This document shows, piece after piece, positions 46,197 through 57,708 of a stretch of DNA of 64,000 bases (positions are counted from its first letter, which is position 1; each line of letters opens with the position of its first letter). The DNA comes from Gadus chalcogrammus (taxonomy: Eukaryota > Chordata > Actinopteri > Gadiformes > Gadidae), in the NCBI RefSeq assembly GCF_026213295.1, contig NC_079413.1, positions 22,165,609 to 22,229,608 on the forward strand, given 5' to 3'. The translations under genes and the position numbers were made by a program. A model generated the notes under the pieces. The model worked only from the letters and a program-made list of their open reading frames with translations. It searched no databases and was not told where the DNA came from.

Positions 46197-48616
46197 AGTG
46201 TCTACTGTTTGTCTGGTTGTAGTTGGCTGACCATGGGGTTAATACGTCGGTCTGGTGGTTCTGGGGACCGTTGTTATTGAAGGGTGATCCAGGATCAGGC
46301 AGTTATGTTAGATGTTACAGCAGAACCTCTGGGGTGGGATTGCTCACAGAGACTGAGCCGTTAACCAGGAACAGATGGGAAGTCTGGAGAAAAACTCATT
46401 TGTTGAGGATTGAGATGAGGCTTTCAGAAGGGGATTGTTTTTACAGTGGCCGGTGAACCATATTGCAACCAAATACATCTGAGCCCTAATTTAACTCTAC
46501 GGCCTCTTGTCCACACACACCGAACACGGAAAAAAGTTGTGTGCCTTATATCACTTATATCACTGCACTGGCTCCCTGTCTCACTCAGAATTGAGTACAA
46601 GGTCTCCCTCCTCACCCACCAGTGCCTTCACGGACTTGCCCCCCTCTACCTTCAGGAACTCCTCACCCACCCGACAAACTCACGTACACTCCGTTCAGGA
46701 TCCACTCACACCCTCCAAACCCGACATACAAAGCTGTGCACCATGGGTGATCGGGCCTTTTCTGCTGCTGCCCCTAGACTATGGAACGCCCTCCCTGACC
46801 ACCTGAGGGCTCCACAGACTACAGCTCTTTTTAAACGGAACCTCAAAACCCATCTCTTTAAAAGAGCATTTAGCTAAACTTTCTTTGAGGTTCCCCCTTT
46901 TTAATTTTTTTGGTATTTTTTTCTCTGAAGCACTTTGAGATTCTTGAATATAAAGTGCATTATAAATACAATTTATTATTATTATTATTATTATTATTAT
47001 ATGTGTGCTTTTAAAAATTAGGTTTTAAGGACTTATTGTATTATCTGGAGACCTGCACGATGTTTAGTGTTTCTTTCAAAACTCTTTTTAGACTTGAAAC
47101 TCAAACCATATTCTGAGGCCTCCAAACATGAAAGGACACTTTTTTGTTTTTAAAGGACACCTTTATTACAGTTTACTACTGCTGGTTGTAGTAAACTGTA
47201 CTAAAAGTTTTGGTTGGGCCCTGAAGTGTGATCAACATGATTGGCTGAAACAAATGAAGTGTGAAAAGAGTCTTTGCCTTTGGATATGACTCTAGAGCCA
47301 GAAGTTTACCTTCTGAGAGGGTCTCACCGCTTCGCATTGTGCTCCTCCAGATCTTCTGCGTGCACGGCGGCCTGTCCCCGTCCATCCAGACCCTGGACCA
47401 GATCCGGACCATCGACAGGAAGCAGGAAGTGCCCCACGACGGGCCCATGTGCGACCTGCTGTGGTCTGACCCCGAAGGTACGGCGTGTCCCCTCTTCGGC
47501 CCCCGTGGCTGTACAGGGCGGGGCCCTGGGGAAGGCTTGGATTACTCTTTCCCTTCACAACACAGGATGTTTACCAGGGGACCGTGTTAAACAATGGTCC
47601 CCCCCCCCCGATGGTGGTCCTCTGTTGACCTGTGCCTGACCGTCTCCCCGTCCCCCTCAGACACCACGGGCTGGGGCGTGAGCCCGCGGGGCGCCGGCTA
47701 CCTGTTCGGCTCCGACGTGGTGGCCCAGTTCAACGCGGCCAACGACATCCACATGATCTGCCGCGCCCACCAGCTGGTGATGGAGGGCTACAAGTGGCAC
47801 TTCAACGAGACGGTGCTCACCGTGTGGTCGGCGCCCAACTACTGCTACAGGTGGGGGGGCGCACACGCATGAAGGAGGACCTGTTGGTCTCACGGGAGTC
47901 CTGAATGTCCTCACACCACTTAATACCGTTTGGGTTGGCTAATGGCCTCCCATGATGCAACAGTAGCAATACTCGGTCTGGCAATCTTCCAACGGCCACT
48001 TCACTTGTTCGACGTGTGATGTCCAAAATAACTTTTCACATACAGTTCTGTTTAGCTTTCTGATGTCCTGACCGGTTGCATCTCTTGAGCGTCCCTGAAG
48101 AATAACTTTTTGCATTTTGTCTTGTTTTAAACCAAACACGAACACTGTGTGTTACTTAACATAAGTATAACGTGTTAGTAACTGAGTGACTCAAGAAGGC
48201 AGGGCGAGATGTTAATATCCATTTAAACTTTTAGTGACTCGCACCAGATCAATGTAACTAGTTAAAAGTAACTAGTTACACTTGTAACTAGTTACTTTTA
48301 ACTAGTTACATTGATCTGGTGCGAGTCACTTGTAACTAGTTACACTTGTAACAGTAACTAGTTACACTTGTGACTAGTTGCACTTGACGGGTGCCGTAGA
48401 GCGCCCCCTAAGGCACGGGGGTAACGCTGCACTCTGTTGACCCTCCTCTCATCACTAACCGGCCCTGCTCCCGGCCCGCCCCCCAGGTGCGGTAACGTGG
48501 CGGCCATCCTGGAGCTGGACGAGCACCTGCAGCGGGAGTTCATCATCTTCGAGGCGGCGCCGCAGGAGACCCGGGGCATCCCCTCCAAGAAGCCCGTGGC
48601 CGACTACTTCCTGTGA
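43760..48616 (+). CDS. ppp4c: Serine/threonine-protein phosphatase 4 catalytic subunit
   Basis: Coding exons 43760-43857, 44290-44341, 44446-44496, 45328-45429, 45983-46156, 47351-47477, 47661-47850 and 48487-48616 sum to 924 nt, exactly 307 aa plus stop, the length of human PPP4C. It is a PP2A-like metallophosphatase, acting with regulatory subunits in centrosome maturation, DNA repair and splicing-factor control. Metal and phosphate motifs are all present: [36 protein letters not shown] and the distal [11 protein letters not shown]is. The end DYFL is the conserved C-terminal Leu that is carboxymethylated. The start [11 protein letters not shown] matches the family. The gene converges on carhsp1. 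Introns hold a LINE 3' end, a 98-bp palindrome and poly-C tracts. Coding is intact. Confidence 0.97.
45462..45610 (-). mobile_element. (TAA)n plus truncated LINE 3' end, ppp4c intron
   Basis: The (ATA)n tract 45462-45503 runs into 'ttatacatttcatttatagtgcccttttcatcc...ctcaaagggctacagg'. This is the reverse of a common fish LINE 3' end, where microsatellite-like termini follow a 'tataaatgaaa' hairpin. No coding part remains. Confidence 0.6.
46165..46194. repeat. Poly-C tract after a ppp4c donor
   Basis: About 30 consecutive C start 8 nt downstream of the exon 45983-46156 donor. Confidence 0.9.
46440..47000 (+). mobile_element. 5'-truncated LINE (L2/CR1-like): reverse-transcriptase C-terminal ORF plus 3' tail
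   Basis: The 143-codon frame 46446-46877 reads [19 protein letters not shown], the [13 protein letters not shown] block, [12 protein letters not shown] and [14 protein letters not shown]. These are hallmark C-terminal blocks of fish L2/CR1-type non-LTR retrotransposons. It is followed by 'gaagcactttgag', a TATAAA box-like stretch and a terminal (ATT)n repeat, the typical L2 3' end. The frame is open but lacks the endonuclease and the catalytic RT core. It sits in the sense direction in ppp4c intron 6. Confidence 0.85.
48233..48330. repeat. 98-bp near-perfect palindrome in the last ppp4c intron
   Basis: The left arm 48233-48280 and right arm 48283-48330 are perfect 48-nt reverse complements around a 2-nt centre. 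Arms are built from repeated 'gtaactagttac'-type motifs. Further copies of that motif continue to about 48380. Confidence 0.95.
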
Positions 48617-49388
48617 GCGCCACCCCCCCCCCCCCCCCACCCCCTCGGGACAAGAGTCGGGCGGGGTCCAAAACAGATAAGCTCCTCCCCCTCCCCCCCA
48701 ACCGCTCTCCCGATAGGACAGACGCTCGCCCGCACCCACCGCCCGTCTTTCACTTATGAGCGGTCGCGGCACCCCCCCCCCGGTGTGCGGCCCACGAAGA
48801 GGGAGCCCCCCCCACCACACTGCCAGCAGCGCGATGGTTTCCCCGGACACAAGGCTCCGTCAGCGCCGACCTCCGGACCTGGGCCCATGACTTTTGTAAC
48901 TGTCGTCTATAGCGCTTTCAAAACGGCGGCCATTCAATTTCGTTTTTAAAATGTTCCGACTCTGTCGCCGCTGTGGTCGTCTCCTCTCTCTGATCTCTGT
49001 AGATACCCCCCCCCCCCCCCCCCCCCCCCCCCCCTACCTCTCGCCTTTCCTTCCACAAACCTATTTGTAGTATTTTTACATGAACAGTCAGATAGTTGGG
49101 ACGGGGGACGTGGAAGGAGGTATAATTGTTTTTTTAATGATATGCAGACTTTTTCATTTGAGCAATTTCTTTAATACATTCTTAACACTTTATTGTTTTC
49201 CTCTTTTTGTATTTTGTTGATGCCAGAATTATTTACAAAATGACAATTTTCTTTTCCTTGCTTCTGAACTATTCTTGGTATCACGTTCTCTAATGGGTTC
49301 ATTGCAGTTCCTTTAACTGCCCACAAGGAGTCATGATATCCACCATAGTTTCTCCCATCTACAAATCTGTCAATTTTGATATTGTAAG

Positions 49389-49394
49389 AATAAA
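49389..49394 (+). terminator. ppp4c: Polyadenylation signal AATAAA, ppp4c
   Basis: First AATAAA after the ppp4c stop, about 770 bp downstream; another at 49919-49924. The UTR includes a 28-nt poly-C run near 49007-49034. Confidence 0.5.
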
Positions 49395-50630
49395 GTCTTT
49401 TGTATCGACATTTATCTGTGCTTTTATGCTGTGTATATGCAAGTGCTGGTCCATTTATGTAGTGCACTATTTAGGGTGACTCTATTTTGTAGTCAAATGT
49501 GCGGTGGTTGACGATATAGTGCACTACTTTATCCCCATAATGCAGCCTTTTAATCACTTATTTCTGCACTGTATCCCGTGCTGCATCGTTATCCTCTGAC
49601 AGAGATGGTCCAACACGTAAGCACAAGGTGAATAAGGGTGGGGAAAACTCCAAAACGTGTCGGCTTGTTTATGGGACCGCCATTGACATGACGCTGATGA
49701 ATGTCCCGTGCATGTGTCCAATTTCCCCATGTACGTATTGCCTAAATAGTTTACTATAGAGTGTTAACTAGGGAAGTACTAATGCAATGTGGCTCAATGG
49801 AAAGCATCTACTTGACCCTTACTACTGGTGAATGCATTTCATACAACTTGTTTTTGTGATTAAATGAGTGGCTGTGAGTGAGGTAATAAAAACAGACAAA
49901 GTTCATGAATGAGATGCCAATAAACCCCTAATCACAGCGACAGGAAAAAAAGCATACAAAGCTAAGATACAATGAATAATATTAAAGTAGGTGAAAGATA
50001 AGCCATAATAACGTGCACTGCTTTTACTCTCCTTTTGGACATATACATTATACTTATACTTACACTATTTACACAACCAACTACTATGCTATTCTATACT
50101 CCCCAAAATAGCAGAAAAGAAGCTTGTGAACAGATATCTATGTGCAATCCTTTTGGTCAAATAGATTAAGTTACTGAGAACATAACCTCTCATTCTATAA
50201 CACAAAGATTATTAACGTCTGTTATGTAGGCCTTCTCAGCATTTATTTCACCCTAACCCATTAAAATAGCAGTTATGTTTAAGACCTCAAACTTTATAAA
50301 CCTAAGACACAAGAGGGCAGCATATAGCCATTTCAGGAGCATTTTATTTTACAAGGTATAACGTAGCATTTTTTGTTATATGGTTTTAATGACGCAATAC
50401 ACAGCCCAAGCAGCGGCGTAGAAGAAAACGATATATGCATTAGACATGTCTAATACTGCGCTTATAATAATTAATTTAAATGCAAAGTGACATTGGTACT
50501 TAAATTCAATTTATATGAACACCTATTTCTTAATGCATCACAAACATTTTTTTTTGTTTTTTCATTTCGCAAAAATAAATAAAGAATCCTCTTAAAATCG
50601 GATAAGACACGACCAAGCAATGTTTGAAAA
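49395..50630. other. Intergenic between convergent ppp4c and carhsp1
   Basis: AT-rich, no coding sequence or RNA gene seen. The 3' ends of both genes face each other across this gap. Confidence 0.5.
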
Positions 50631-50633
50631 TGC

Positions 50634-50639
50634 TTTATT
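50634..50639 (-). terminator. carhsp1: Polyadenylation signal (minus strand AATAAA), carhsp1
   Basis: TTTATT on the plus strand is AATAAA on the minus strand, about 1.4 kb past the carhsp1 stop. This implies a long 3' UTR that would include the purine-rich tract at 51666-52048. Confidence 0.45.
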
Positions 50640-51665
50640 CTCTCACATCCTCAGCCCTCCAGAGAGCTGAGGTGCCGCCCACACACACACAGGCCCTGGG
50701 GAGAGCAGTCAGAGCACGCCCAGACGGGGCAGTGGGTGGTGAGCAGCAGTACAAATCCCAAAATGATAATTTATATTCCGTCAAGACCCATCAGAAGAGC
50801 CAGGCTGTTAGTGGAGAAAGTCACACGGAATCCAAATGAAGCATGTGATGATTAGTGAGCAGAGGATTAGTCTTTTCAGTGCAGTCTAGCCCAAGACACA
50901 GAGCAGCAGAAAACGAGAAACCAAAATGTTAGCACCGGCACTATTATCATTCCAGGGTTAGTGGTTGTAGGAACAGAGGCTAAACGGTAGGGTCGCTATC
51001 TTGAGTCCACTTGGAGACTTTTGTAATAACTGCTTGGTTTGGTACAAAGGCTAAGAATGGTTAAATCAGAGATAAAAAGAAATACCCATTCACTCATTTG
51101 TTAGTAACAAATAAAAATGTATATCCAGTAAACTATCCAAATAGCTGTGAATGTTAACCACAGTGTTTCACGCTGATTTTATTTCAATAGAAATTCAACA
51201 TTTGATGAAAATAATCTTTCAAAAACTCTTTATATCTTACGTTTAATAATAAACATTAAATTCTCATCAAGGTCTGTCTAACTAATATCAGTTTGTTTGT
51301 CCCCCTCAGACCTTCTCATAAACATCCACACATTTGCTGTAAAATGCATGAGAAAGTCTCGGGTGATTGATTCCCTTATTACAACACACGGTTGAGTGTC
51401 TAAAAACGAGTCGGCTCAACATGTGATAGGATGACAACAAACCAACTAACTGGTTGTATCGCTAGCGAGCTAGCCCCTGGTAAATACACAATTCTCTCAC
51501 TGCAACCTCAGCTATGTTTGTATGTCCTCTCTTTCCCTCCCCCTCCTATAAGTACCTCCCTCCTGTAATTTCTCCTTCCAGTTGGGAATGATTACGGCTC
51601 TGAAAGAGCTATATGATGGGCTAGCCGGAAAAAAACAAAACTATAAAATCACTCAAACACCCAAT

Positions 51666-52048
51666 CCTCCTTCCCCCCCCCCCCCCCTTCTACTTCCTGT
51701 TCCTCCTCCTCATCCTTCCTCCCCCTCCTCTCTTCTTCTTCCTGTTCCCTGTTCCTCCCCCTCCTCTCTTCTTCTTCCTGTTCCTGTTCCTCCTCCTCAT
51801 GATCCCTCCTCCTCCTCCTCCTCCTCCTCCTCCTCCTCTCTTCTTCGTCCTGTACCTCCTCCTCTCCCCCTCCTCCTCCTCCTCCTCTCTTCTTCGTCCT
51901 GTTCCTCCTCCTCCCCATAATCCTTCCCCCCTCCCCCTCCTCCTCCTCCTCTCCTCTTCGTCCTGTTCCCCCTCCTCCCCATCATCCTTCCCCCTCCTCC
52001 CCCCCCTCCTCCTCCTCCTCCGCTCTTCTTCGTCCTGTTCCGCTCCGG
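51666..52048. repeat. carhsp1: Homopyrimidine/homopurine (CCT)n tract in carhsp1 3' UTR
   Basis: Nearly 380 bp of CCT, TTCCTG and C-run repeats on the plus strand, so GGA/GAA repeats in the carhsp1 transcript sense. It starts 15 nt after its stop codon. It may form triplex (H-DNA) structures. Long Glu/Arg- or Ser/Pro-rich frames across it are artefacts. Confidence 0.85.
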
Positions 52049-52062
52049 GGGGGCGCTGGTCT

Positions 52063-53021
52063 TCAGCTGCTGACCACGGCCCCCGCCCAGGTCTCATGGG
52101 GGGTCCCTGGTTTGGGCTGGGTGATGCTCACCTCCACTGCCTGAACCTTCTCGTGCTTGGGGGGGATGGAGCACACCTTGTAGCTGAGCAGGTCTCCCTC
52201 AGCAGGAACGTACTCCCCCTCGATGCTGGAGGGTGGGGGGGGGTTGGGAGTGAGGGAGGGGAGGGGGGGGGAGGTGGAGGATGACCAGAGAAAGGGTTAC
52301 GATCAACATTAAAGGAGAAAAAGGAACATGGATATGGTGGAGCTTTTCATCGTATGAATGTTTATGTTGCAGCGATGTCGGAACTGAAGTTGTTCTATAA
52401 AAGAGCTACAGCCCTAGATTCTTACACCTATGTTCGAAAAACTATACACTATTAAATAACGTCCTTAATAAAGTCCTTAGCTAAAAATGAACGAATCATT
52501 AAGAAAATATAAATGTATAAGCCTTTAGATAATGATGAACCAATCATTATCAAAACCGTAAAAGACATAGACGAATATCTCAGTTACAACAAGATTTGCT
52601 AGCAATGTGTTTTTGTGTTTATATGTTATTGAGTCAGTTAGGGAAATCTCTGGAAAGGATAGCTAGCTTACTTTATCTAGCTGCCTCTAAAACAGGGAAA
52701 GTGTTCATTAGGTTTTTAGTAATGTTACCCCTACTGGCTGGAGCAGTGAACTACCATTTGTATTCCACGGGAATCTTCTCAACACCACCATATAATTCTA
52801 TAGAGCTGGACCTGAACCCCTTCTCTCCTACACACACTCACTCAGAAATGTGTACGAATATGTCGCTGCCGCCATCGGCCGGAGTGATGAAGCCGTGACC
52901 TTTGGAGCGGGAGAAACACTTGCACACACCGCTAAACGTCGGCCCCTCGGACGCCCGGGCGTTCCTGCAGGGGGCGAGAGAGAGGGAGAGAGAGGGAGGG
53001 GGAGAGGGAGAGGGAGAGGGA

Positions 53022-53101
<80 letters not shown>

Positions 53102-53637
53102 ACAGGTGATCGTAACTGTTCTTTATTTTGTGCACACACAGACACACACAGATAAGAAGACTAGCTAACCTTCCGTCACGCTCCTATTCAAAGGACAATG
53201 ACACAGGGACACGCAGACAGAAGCTCACTGTGCTGATAAGAGCGTTTAGTTTGACAATAATCGCATGCAAAACACGATGGCTAGTCAAAAAAGGACAGGC
53301 TTCTTTCATATTAGTCTTGTTTCTAAAGTATTTCACATTATTACATCACTGATGTTTGATTTTCATCGCAGTTTAATCCTTATAACAAGGAAATAATTTT
53401 GACACTAGGGGGAACTATGTGTGAATCATCGTCCAATTTGAACTGAACAAGACTTATCTGAAATAAATAATCTCTCTTTAAACCCAGAGGAGAGTTCTCA
53501 TCTGCGTCATTCGTTATTATTCGGTGTGATTCATTCGTATGATTATCTAATTACCGGGAAGTGTCACAGGGGTTTTACTTTTGTAATAATGTAATTCGTA
53601 TGTGTGTGTGTGTGCGTGCGTGCAAGAGTTTGTGCGC

Positions 53638-53682
<45 letters not shown>

Positions 53683-56600
53683 AGATGCGTGTGTGTGCGT
53701 GTGTGTATGTATATAATGGACCATGTACAACAGCGTCCACACATTATTTGTATTCTTTTGTATTTTCTTATTGTATTTTGCACCTCTCTGTTATCTGTTA
53801 TTTGCAACCTCTCTCCTGCTGTAACCCTACAAATGTCCCAACGGTGGGACTAATAAAGGATTATCTCATCTAATCAAATCTTATATAGAGTGTGTGTGTT
53901 TGTATGTATACGTGTGTGTGTATGTATATGTCTGTGTGTATGTATATGTTTGTGTGTATGTATATGTGTGTTTATATGTATATGTGTGTGTGTATGTATA
54001 TGTGTGTGTGTATGTATACGTTTGTGTGTATGTATACGTGTGTGTGTATGCATATGTGTGTGTATGTATATGTGTATGCGTGTGTGTCTCTGTGTGTGTG
54101 TTTGTACATGTCTCTGTGTGTGTTTGGGCACGTGTCTCTGTGTGCGTCTCCTCACGTTGAGCACGTCCTGTTCCTCCGCGTGGGCAGGGGGCTGGGGAGT
54201 AGGAAGCCCCTCATCGGGGACGGGGAGCGGTCTCTGTGTTTACACGCCGGGAGCCGCAGGGAGCCTGGAAGAGACGCGCACACGATGACATCATGTGAAA
54301 CACACACACGCGTCCACGCGCAGCCCCGGCGGCGAGGGGGCCGACAGAACGCCACGCACCTGGACGGCCTTGGGGAGCCGGTGCCCACCCAGAAGAGATG
54401 GGAGGGAGAGGGAAACAGGTTTTTGCAAACACATAATGAGACAGTGCTAGCCTAGATGTATTGTCCCTTTAGCCTCAGGGGGTTTTCAGGCAAGGCAAGG
54501 CAACTTTATTTATATAGCACTTTTCATAGACAAGGCAGTCTCAAAGTGCTTCGCATATAAACATTGTCATGCAATAAAATAAAATAATAGATAAGTCAAA
54601 GAAAACATATGCAAAGAAATTAGTAAAATAGATCAGCATTTCAGAAAGCGCACTGTATTTAAGATCTGATCAACAGTCTATCTGGTACCCACTTCGGGAC
54701 TCGATCTAAAGGAACTTGGTCCTTTCTCTGGGACTCGAACCAGGATTCTAGTCAATTTCTATTCTAGGACTCTAACCACGAACCAAAGGCCTTATTCTGG
54801 GACTCCAACCCAGACAGACGTCGGGACTCTAACCCAGACAGAACTCAGGTCTTTCTCTGGGACTCCAACCCGACCTAAAGGAACTTGGTCCTTTCTCTGG
54901 GACTCCAACCCAGATTCTAGGACTCTAACAGACAGAACTTGGGTCTCAAACCCTTATCCTTTCTCTCTGGTATCAGATCATGTATCTTTCTGGTAAAAAT
55001 AGAAAATAAAGGGAAAGTTAAAAAGGCATTTTAGCAATAAAATAGAAAATAAAGGCAAAGTTAAAAAAGCATATTAGAAAGTGCAATGTATTTAAGATTT
55101 AGCAAAAAGCTAAAGCAAACATAAAAGTCTTCAGTCTTGTTTTAAAGGTGGTCGGTCGGGGAGTTTATTCCAGCTATTGGTTGCATAGTGACTAAATCCT
55201 GCTTTCCCATGTTTCGTGTTTACTCTGGGGATAATTAACAGATTGGTCTCAAAGATCTTAGTGGTCTAGAAGGTTTATGTAGTGGAAGCATAGCAGTTAA
55301 ATATTTTGGGTCTAAACCATGTAGGGATTTATAGGTTAGCAGCATGATTTTAAGATCAATTCTCTGACCTACAGGAAGCCAATGTAATGATTTTCAGATT
55401 TTTTTGGTCTTTGTTAGAACTCTAGTAGCAGCAGTCTGAACAAGCTGAAGCTTCCTCAGAGTTTGTTTTGGGAGACCTGTAAGGAGACCATTGCAGTAAT
55501 CAAGCTTAGTAGTGATAAAGGCATGTACAAGTTTTTGTAAGTCTTCGGTGGACATGAGCCCTGTAAGTCTTGCTACATTTTTAAGGTGATAATATGCAGA
55601 TTTTGTAACTGATTTGATGTGACTGTCAGAATCCATGATAACCCCTAGATTTCTGGCTTTGATTGAGGTTTTTAGGCACAGAGTGTGAAGGTGTTGGGTT
55701 ACTTTAAGCGTTTCCGTTTTAGCACCAAATACAATTATCTCGGTTTTGTCCTCATTTAGTTGAAGGATATTTCGGCACATCCAGTCTTTCACTTGCTCAA
55801 TGCACTGGCACAGCAGATCTATGGGGCGATAATCATTTGATGATAGCGATACATACATAGATTTGCGTGTCATCAGCTTAACAATGATAGTCAATATTGT
55901 TATTTTGCATGATTTGCCCTAGTGGGAGCATGTAGATGTTGAATAAAGAGGGTCCTAAGATCGAACCTTGTGGGACTCCACATGTCACGTTGGTTGATTC
56001 TGATACAAAGTCGCCAATGGAATCAAAGTAGTTCCTATTTTGAAGGTAGGACCTGAACCAATTGAAGACAGTGCCTGAAAGCCCCACCCAGTTTTCTAAC
56101 CTGTCTAAAAGTATTGTATGGTCTACAGTGTCGAATGCAGCACTGAGGTCTAGTAGCATTAGTATTGAGGTTTTGAGTCTGTGTTAAGACGGATGTCGTT
56201 TACAACTTTAATAAGGGCGGTCTCAGTGCTGTGCAGGGGTCGAAATCCTGATTGGAAGGTGTCATAGCAACTGAGCAGTTGATGCCAGGAAGTGATTAAG
56301 TTGCTGGAGGACAACTTTCTCAATGATTTTACTTATGAGGGGTAGATTTGATATTGGTGTGTAGTTGTTATTAATAGAGGCTTCTAGGCTCCGCTTTTTT
56401 AAGAGGGGTTTAATAACTGCAGTTTTCAGGGCTTTTGGGTAATTGCCTGACTGGAGAGAGTTGTTAACTATCTGCAATATGTCTATTGCTAGGCAGTCAA
56501 AAACATTCTTAAAGAGGTTGGTAGGTAAAGTATCAAGGCAACAGGTGGATGGCTTTAGTTGTGTCACTGTTTCCACAAGAGTTTTAGAGTCTATAACATT

Positions 56601-57655
56601 AAAGCATGGCATCCTTGCCACGTTACTTCTGCCTGAACAGGGTGGTAGTCCAACATTTCTGTTTAAAGTGGAGATATTGATGGCGCGTCCGCGTTTCATC
56701 AGTATAAAAAGCTGCAAACTCATTGCATTTCTGCGTGGAATGGAGATCAGGTGGAATTTGTGTTGGGGGTTTGGTCAGTCCGTCAACAGTTGCAAACAGG
56801 GTTTTTGCATTATTAGTATTGGTTTTAATGATATTGGAGAAAAATGTTTCTCTAGCACTTTTTCAGACTAAATTGTAGGCACGGAGGCTCTCTTTATAGA
56901 TATCATGGTGAATATGAAGTTTTGTTTTAGGCCAGATGCGTTCAACCTTCCTGCATTCTTTATTCTGTGCTGTTACAGAAGCAGCTTTTCTCCAGGGTGC
57001 CTTTTGCTTTCCAGAAGCCGTTTGAACCTTATAAGGTGCAATGACGTCATCTATGACTTTCAACATTTTCAAATTAAAGTAACCATGAATGTTGCCATTA
57101 ACATATTGTGTAACGCACCCTTGTGTCTGTACATTTATTTTTATTATAGAGTGAGGTGGACAGGATGGTATGGGAGATAGGGGGGAGGACATGCAGCAAA
57201 GGACAACATATATGGGGGGACCAGGGCGCCCCCATAAATGATCTTTATCCCCAACTCTGGTGCGCTGCTGATACAGTTGGTGAGAAAATTCAACCAGCCC
57301 ACTGGTTGAACTCTCACCGTCCCCTGTTTAATAAACTCATAAACAGTACTAAACTTTAACACAAAACGTATCTATTACTGTTTTGAGTTTCATAAACCTT
57401 GTTGAACCCCCCCCCCACTACTGATAAACACTGCGTTTCAGTGTTCCAGCGGTGGTCTCTCTAGAAATGGGGTGAGCATGTCAACCTTGGAGAAGGAGCC
57501 CGCCGATGGGAGAGGGTAGAGAACCAGACACGTGAACTTTAAATCCACGTACTCGGTGAAACGGGCGAGACGGGAGACGACCCCGGGAGTCGGGCCGGGC
57601 GAAGCGGAGGGGTCAGGGGTCGTGACCCCTGGATGTTCTTGGCGTCAGAGGACAT
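52063..57655 (-). CDS. carhsp1: Calcium-regulated heat-stable protein 1 (cold-shock domain)
   Basis: Minus-strand coding exons, 5' to 3': 57655-57553 ([12 protein letters not shown] start), 54264-54156, 52964-52842 and 52225-52063. They sum to 498 nt, 165 aa plus stop, against 147 in human. CARHSP1 is a single cold-shock-domain RNA/DNA-binding phosphoprotein that stabilises TNF mRNA and is dephosphorylated by calcineurin. Motifs are [10 protein letters not shown] and LPSPLPTRR (the phosphorylated Ser-Pro region), then the cold-shock fold [20 protein letters not shown] with RNP1-like KGHGFI, DIFVHISD and [11 protein letters not shown], and the end [11 protein letters not shown]. The start exon has a perfect acceptor (cag|CTCC, exon to 57666), so a non-coding exon lies further upstream. 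The N-terminal exon is the least certain because it diverges from mammals, but phase and start context fit. A LINE sits in coding intron 1. Confidence 0.9.
52976..53096. repeat. (GA)n tract adjoining carhsp1 exon
   Basis: GA/GGGA repeat starting 12 bp beyond the acceptor of exon 52842-52964. In transcript sense it is the (CT)n polypyrimidine tract. Confidence 0.95.
53601..53712. repeat. Degenerate (TG)n microsatellite
   Basis: TG repeat with GC and TATA interruptions in carhsp1 intron 2. Confidence 0.9.
53740..53880 (+). repeat. Retroelement tail-like fragment
   Basis: 'ttgcacctctctgttatctg' through 'cccaacggtgggactaataaaggattatctcatc' is the familiar 3' end of a fish non-LTR element, ending in short 'atctcatct' repeats. 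No coding content. Confidence 0.5.
53888..54092. repeat. (TGTGTATGTATA)n higher-order microsatellite
   Basis: Roughly 12-20-bp units alternating TGTGTG and TATGTATA cover about 200 bp and end about 64 bp before carhsp1 exon 54156-54264. Confidence 0.9.
54490..57100 (-). mobile_element. Degenerate LINE (Rex/L2-like) in carhsp1 coding intron 1
   Basis: Read on the minus strand: 57090-56880 [23 protein letters not shown] (pre-RT linker), 56723-56262 with the [20 protein letters not shown] block, 56159-55878 [20 protein letters not shown] and [13 protein letters not shown] (RT core), then 55894-55394 with [12 protein letters not shown] and the C-terminal block [22 protein letters not shown]. The frame changes at about 55885 and about 56200-56260, so it is inactive. 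No endonuclease domain lies upstream, so it is 5' truncated. The 3' tail 'caaggcaactttatttata' (plus-strand view) is shared with 37952-38112. The usual YADD motif falls at the frame break. It lies in the same orientation as the host gene. Confidence 0.88.
54690..54965. repeat. Reiterated GGGACTC(G/C/T)AACC motifs inside the LINE 3' region
   Basis: At least seven copies of GGGACTCnAACCC or near variants lie at about 54696, 54730, 54799, 54823, 54859, 54899 and 54919, with spacers such as 'aaaggaacttggtcctttctct' in part. On the minus strand the core is GGTTnGAGTCC, like a tRNA B-box. The related tail at 38 kb lacks this block. Confidence 0.65.
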
Positions 57656-57707
57656 GGTGGTTGGAGCTGGAGGATGGGGGCTTCACCTGGGTGGAGCACA
57701 TAGGGAA

Positions 57708-57708
57708 T

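Noticed and set aside
46446..46877. 143-codon ORF as an independent host gene
   Set aside because: Its blocks ([32 protein letters not shown]) are the C-terminal part of an L2/CR1 reverse transcriptase, followed by a LINE tail.
51582..52284. Pro/Ser-rich plus-strand and Arg/Glu-rich minus-strand ORFs
   Set aside because: Shadows of the CCT/GGA tract. The only coding part is the minus-strand carhsp1 last exon 52063-52225 in another frame.
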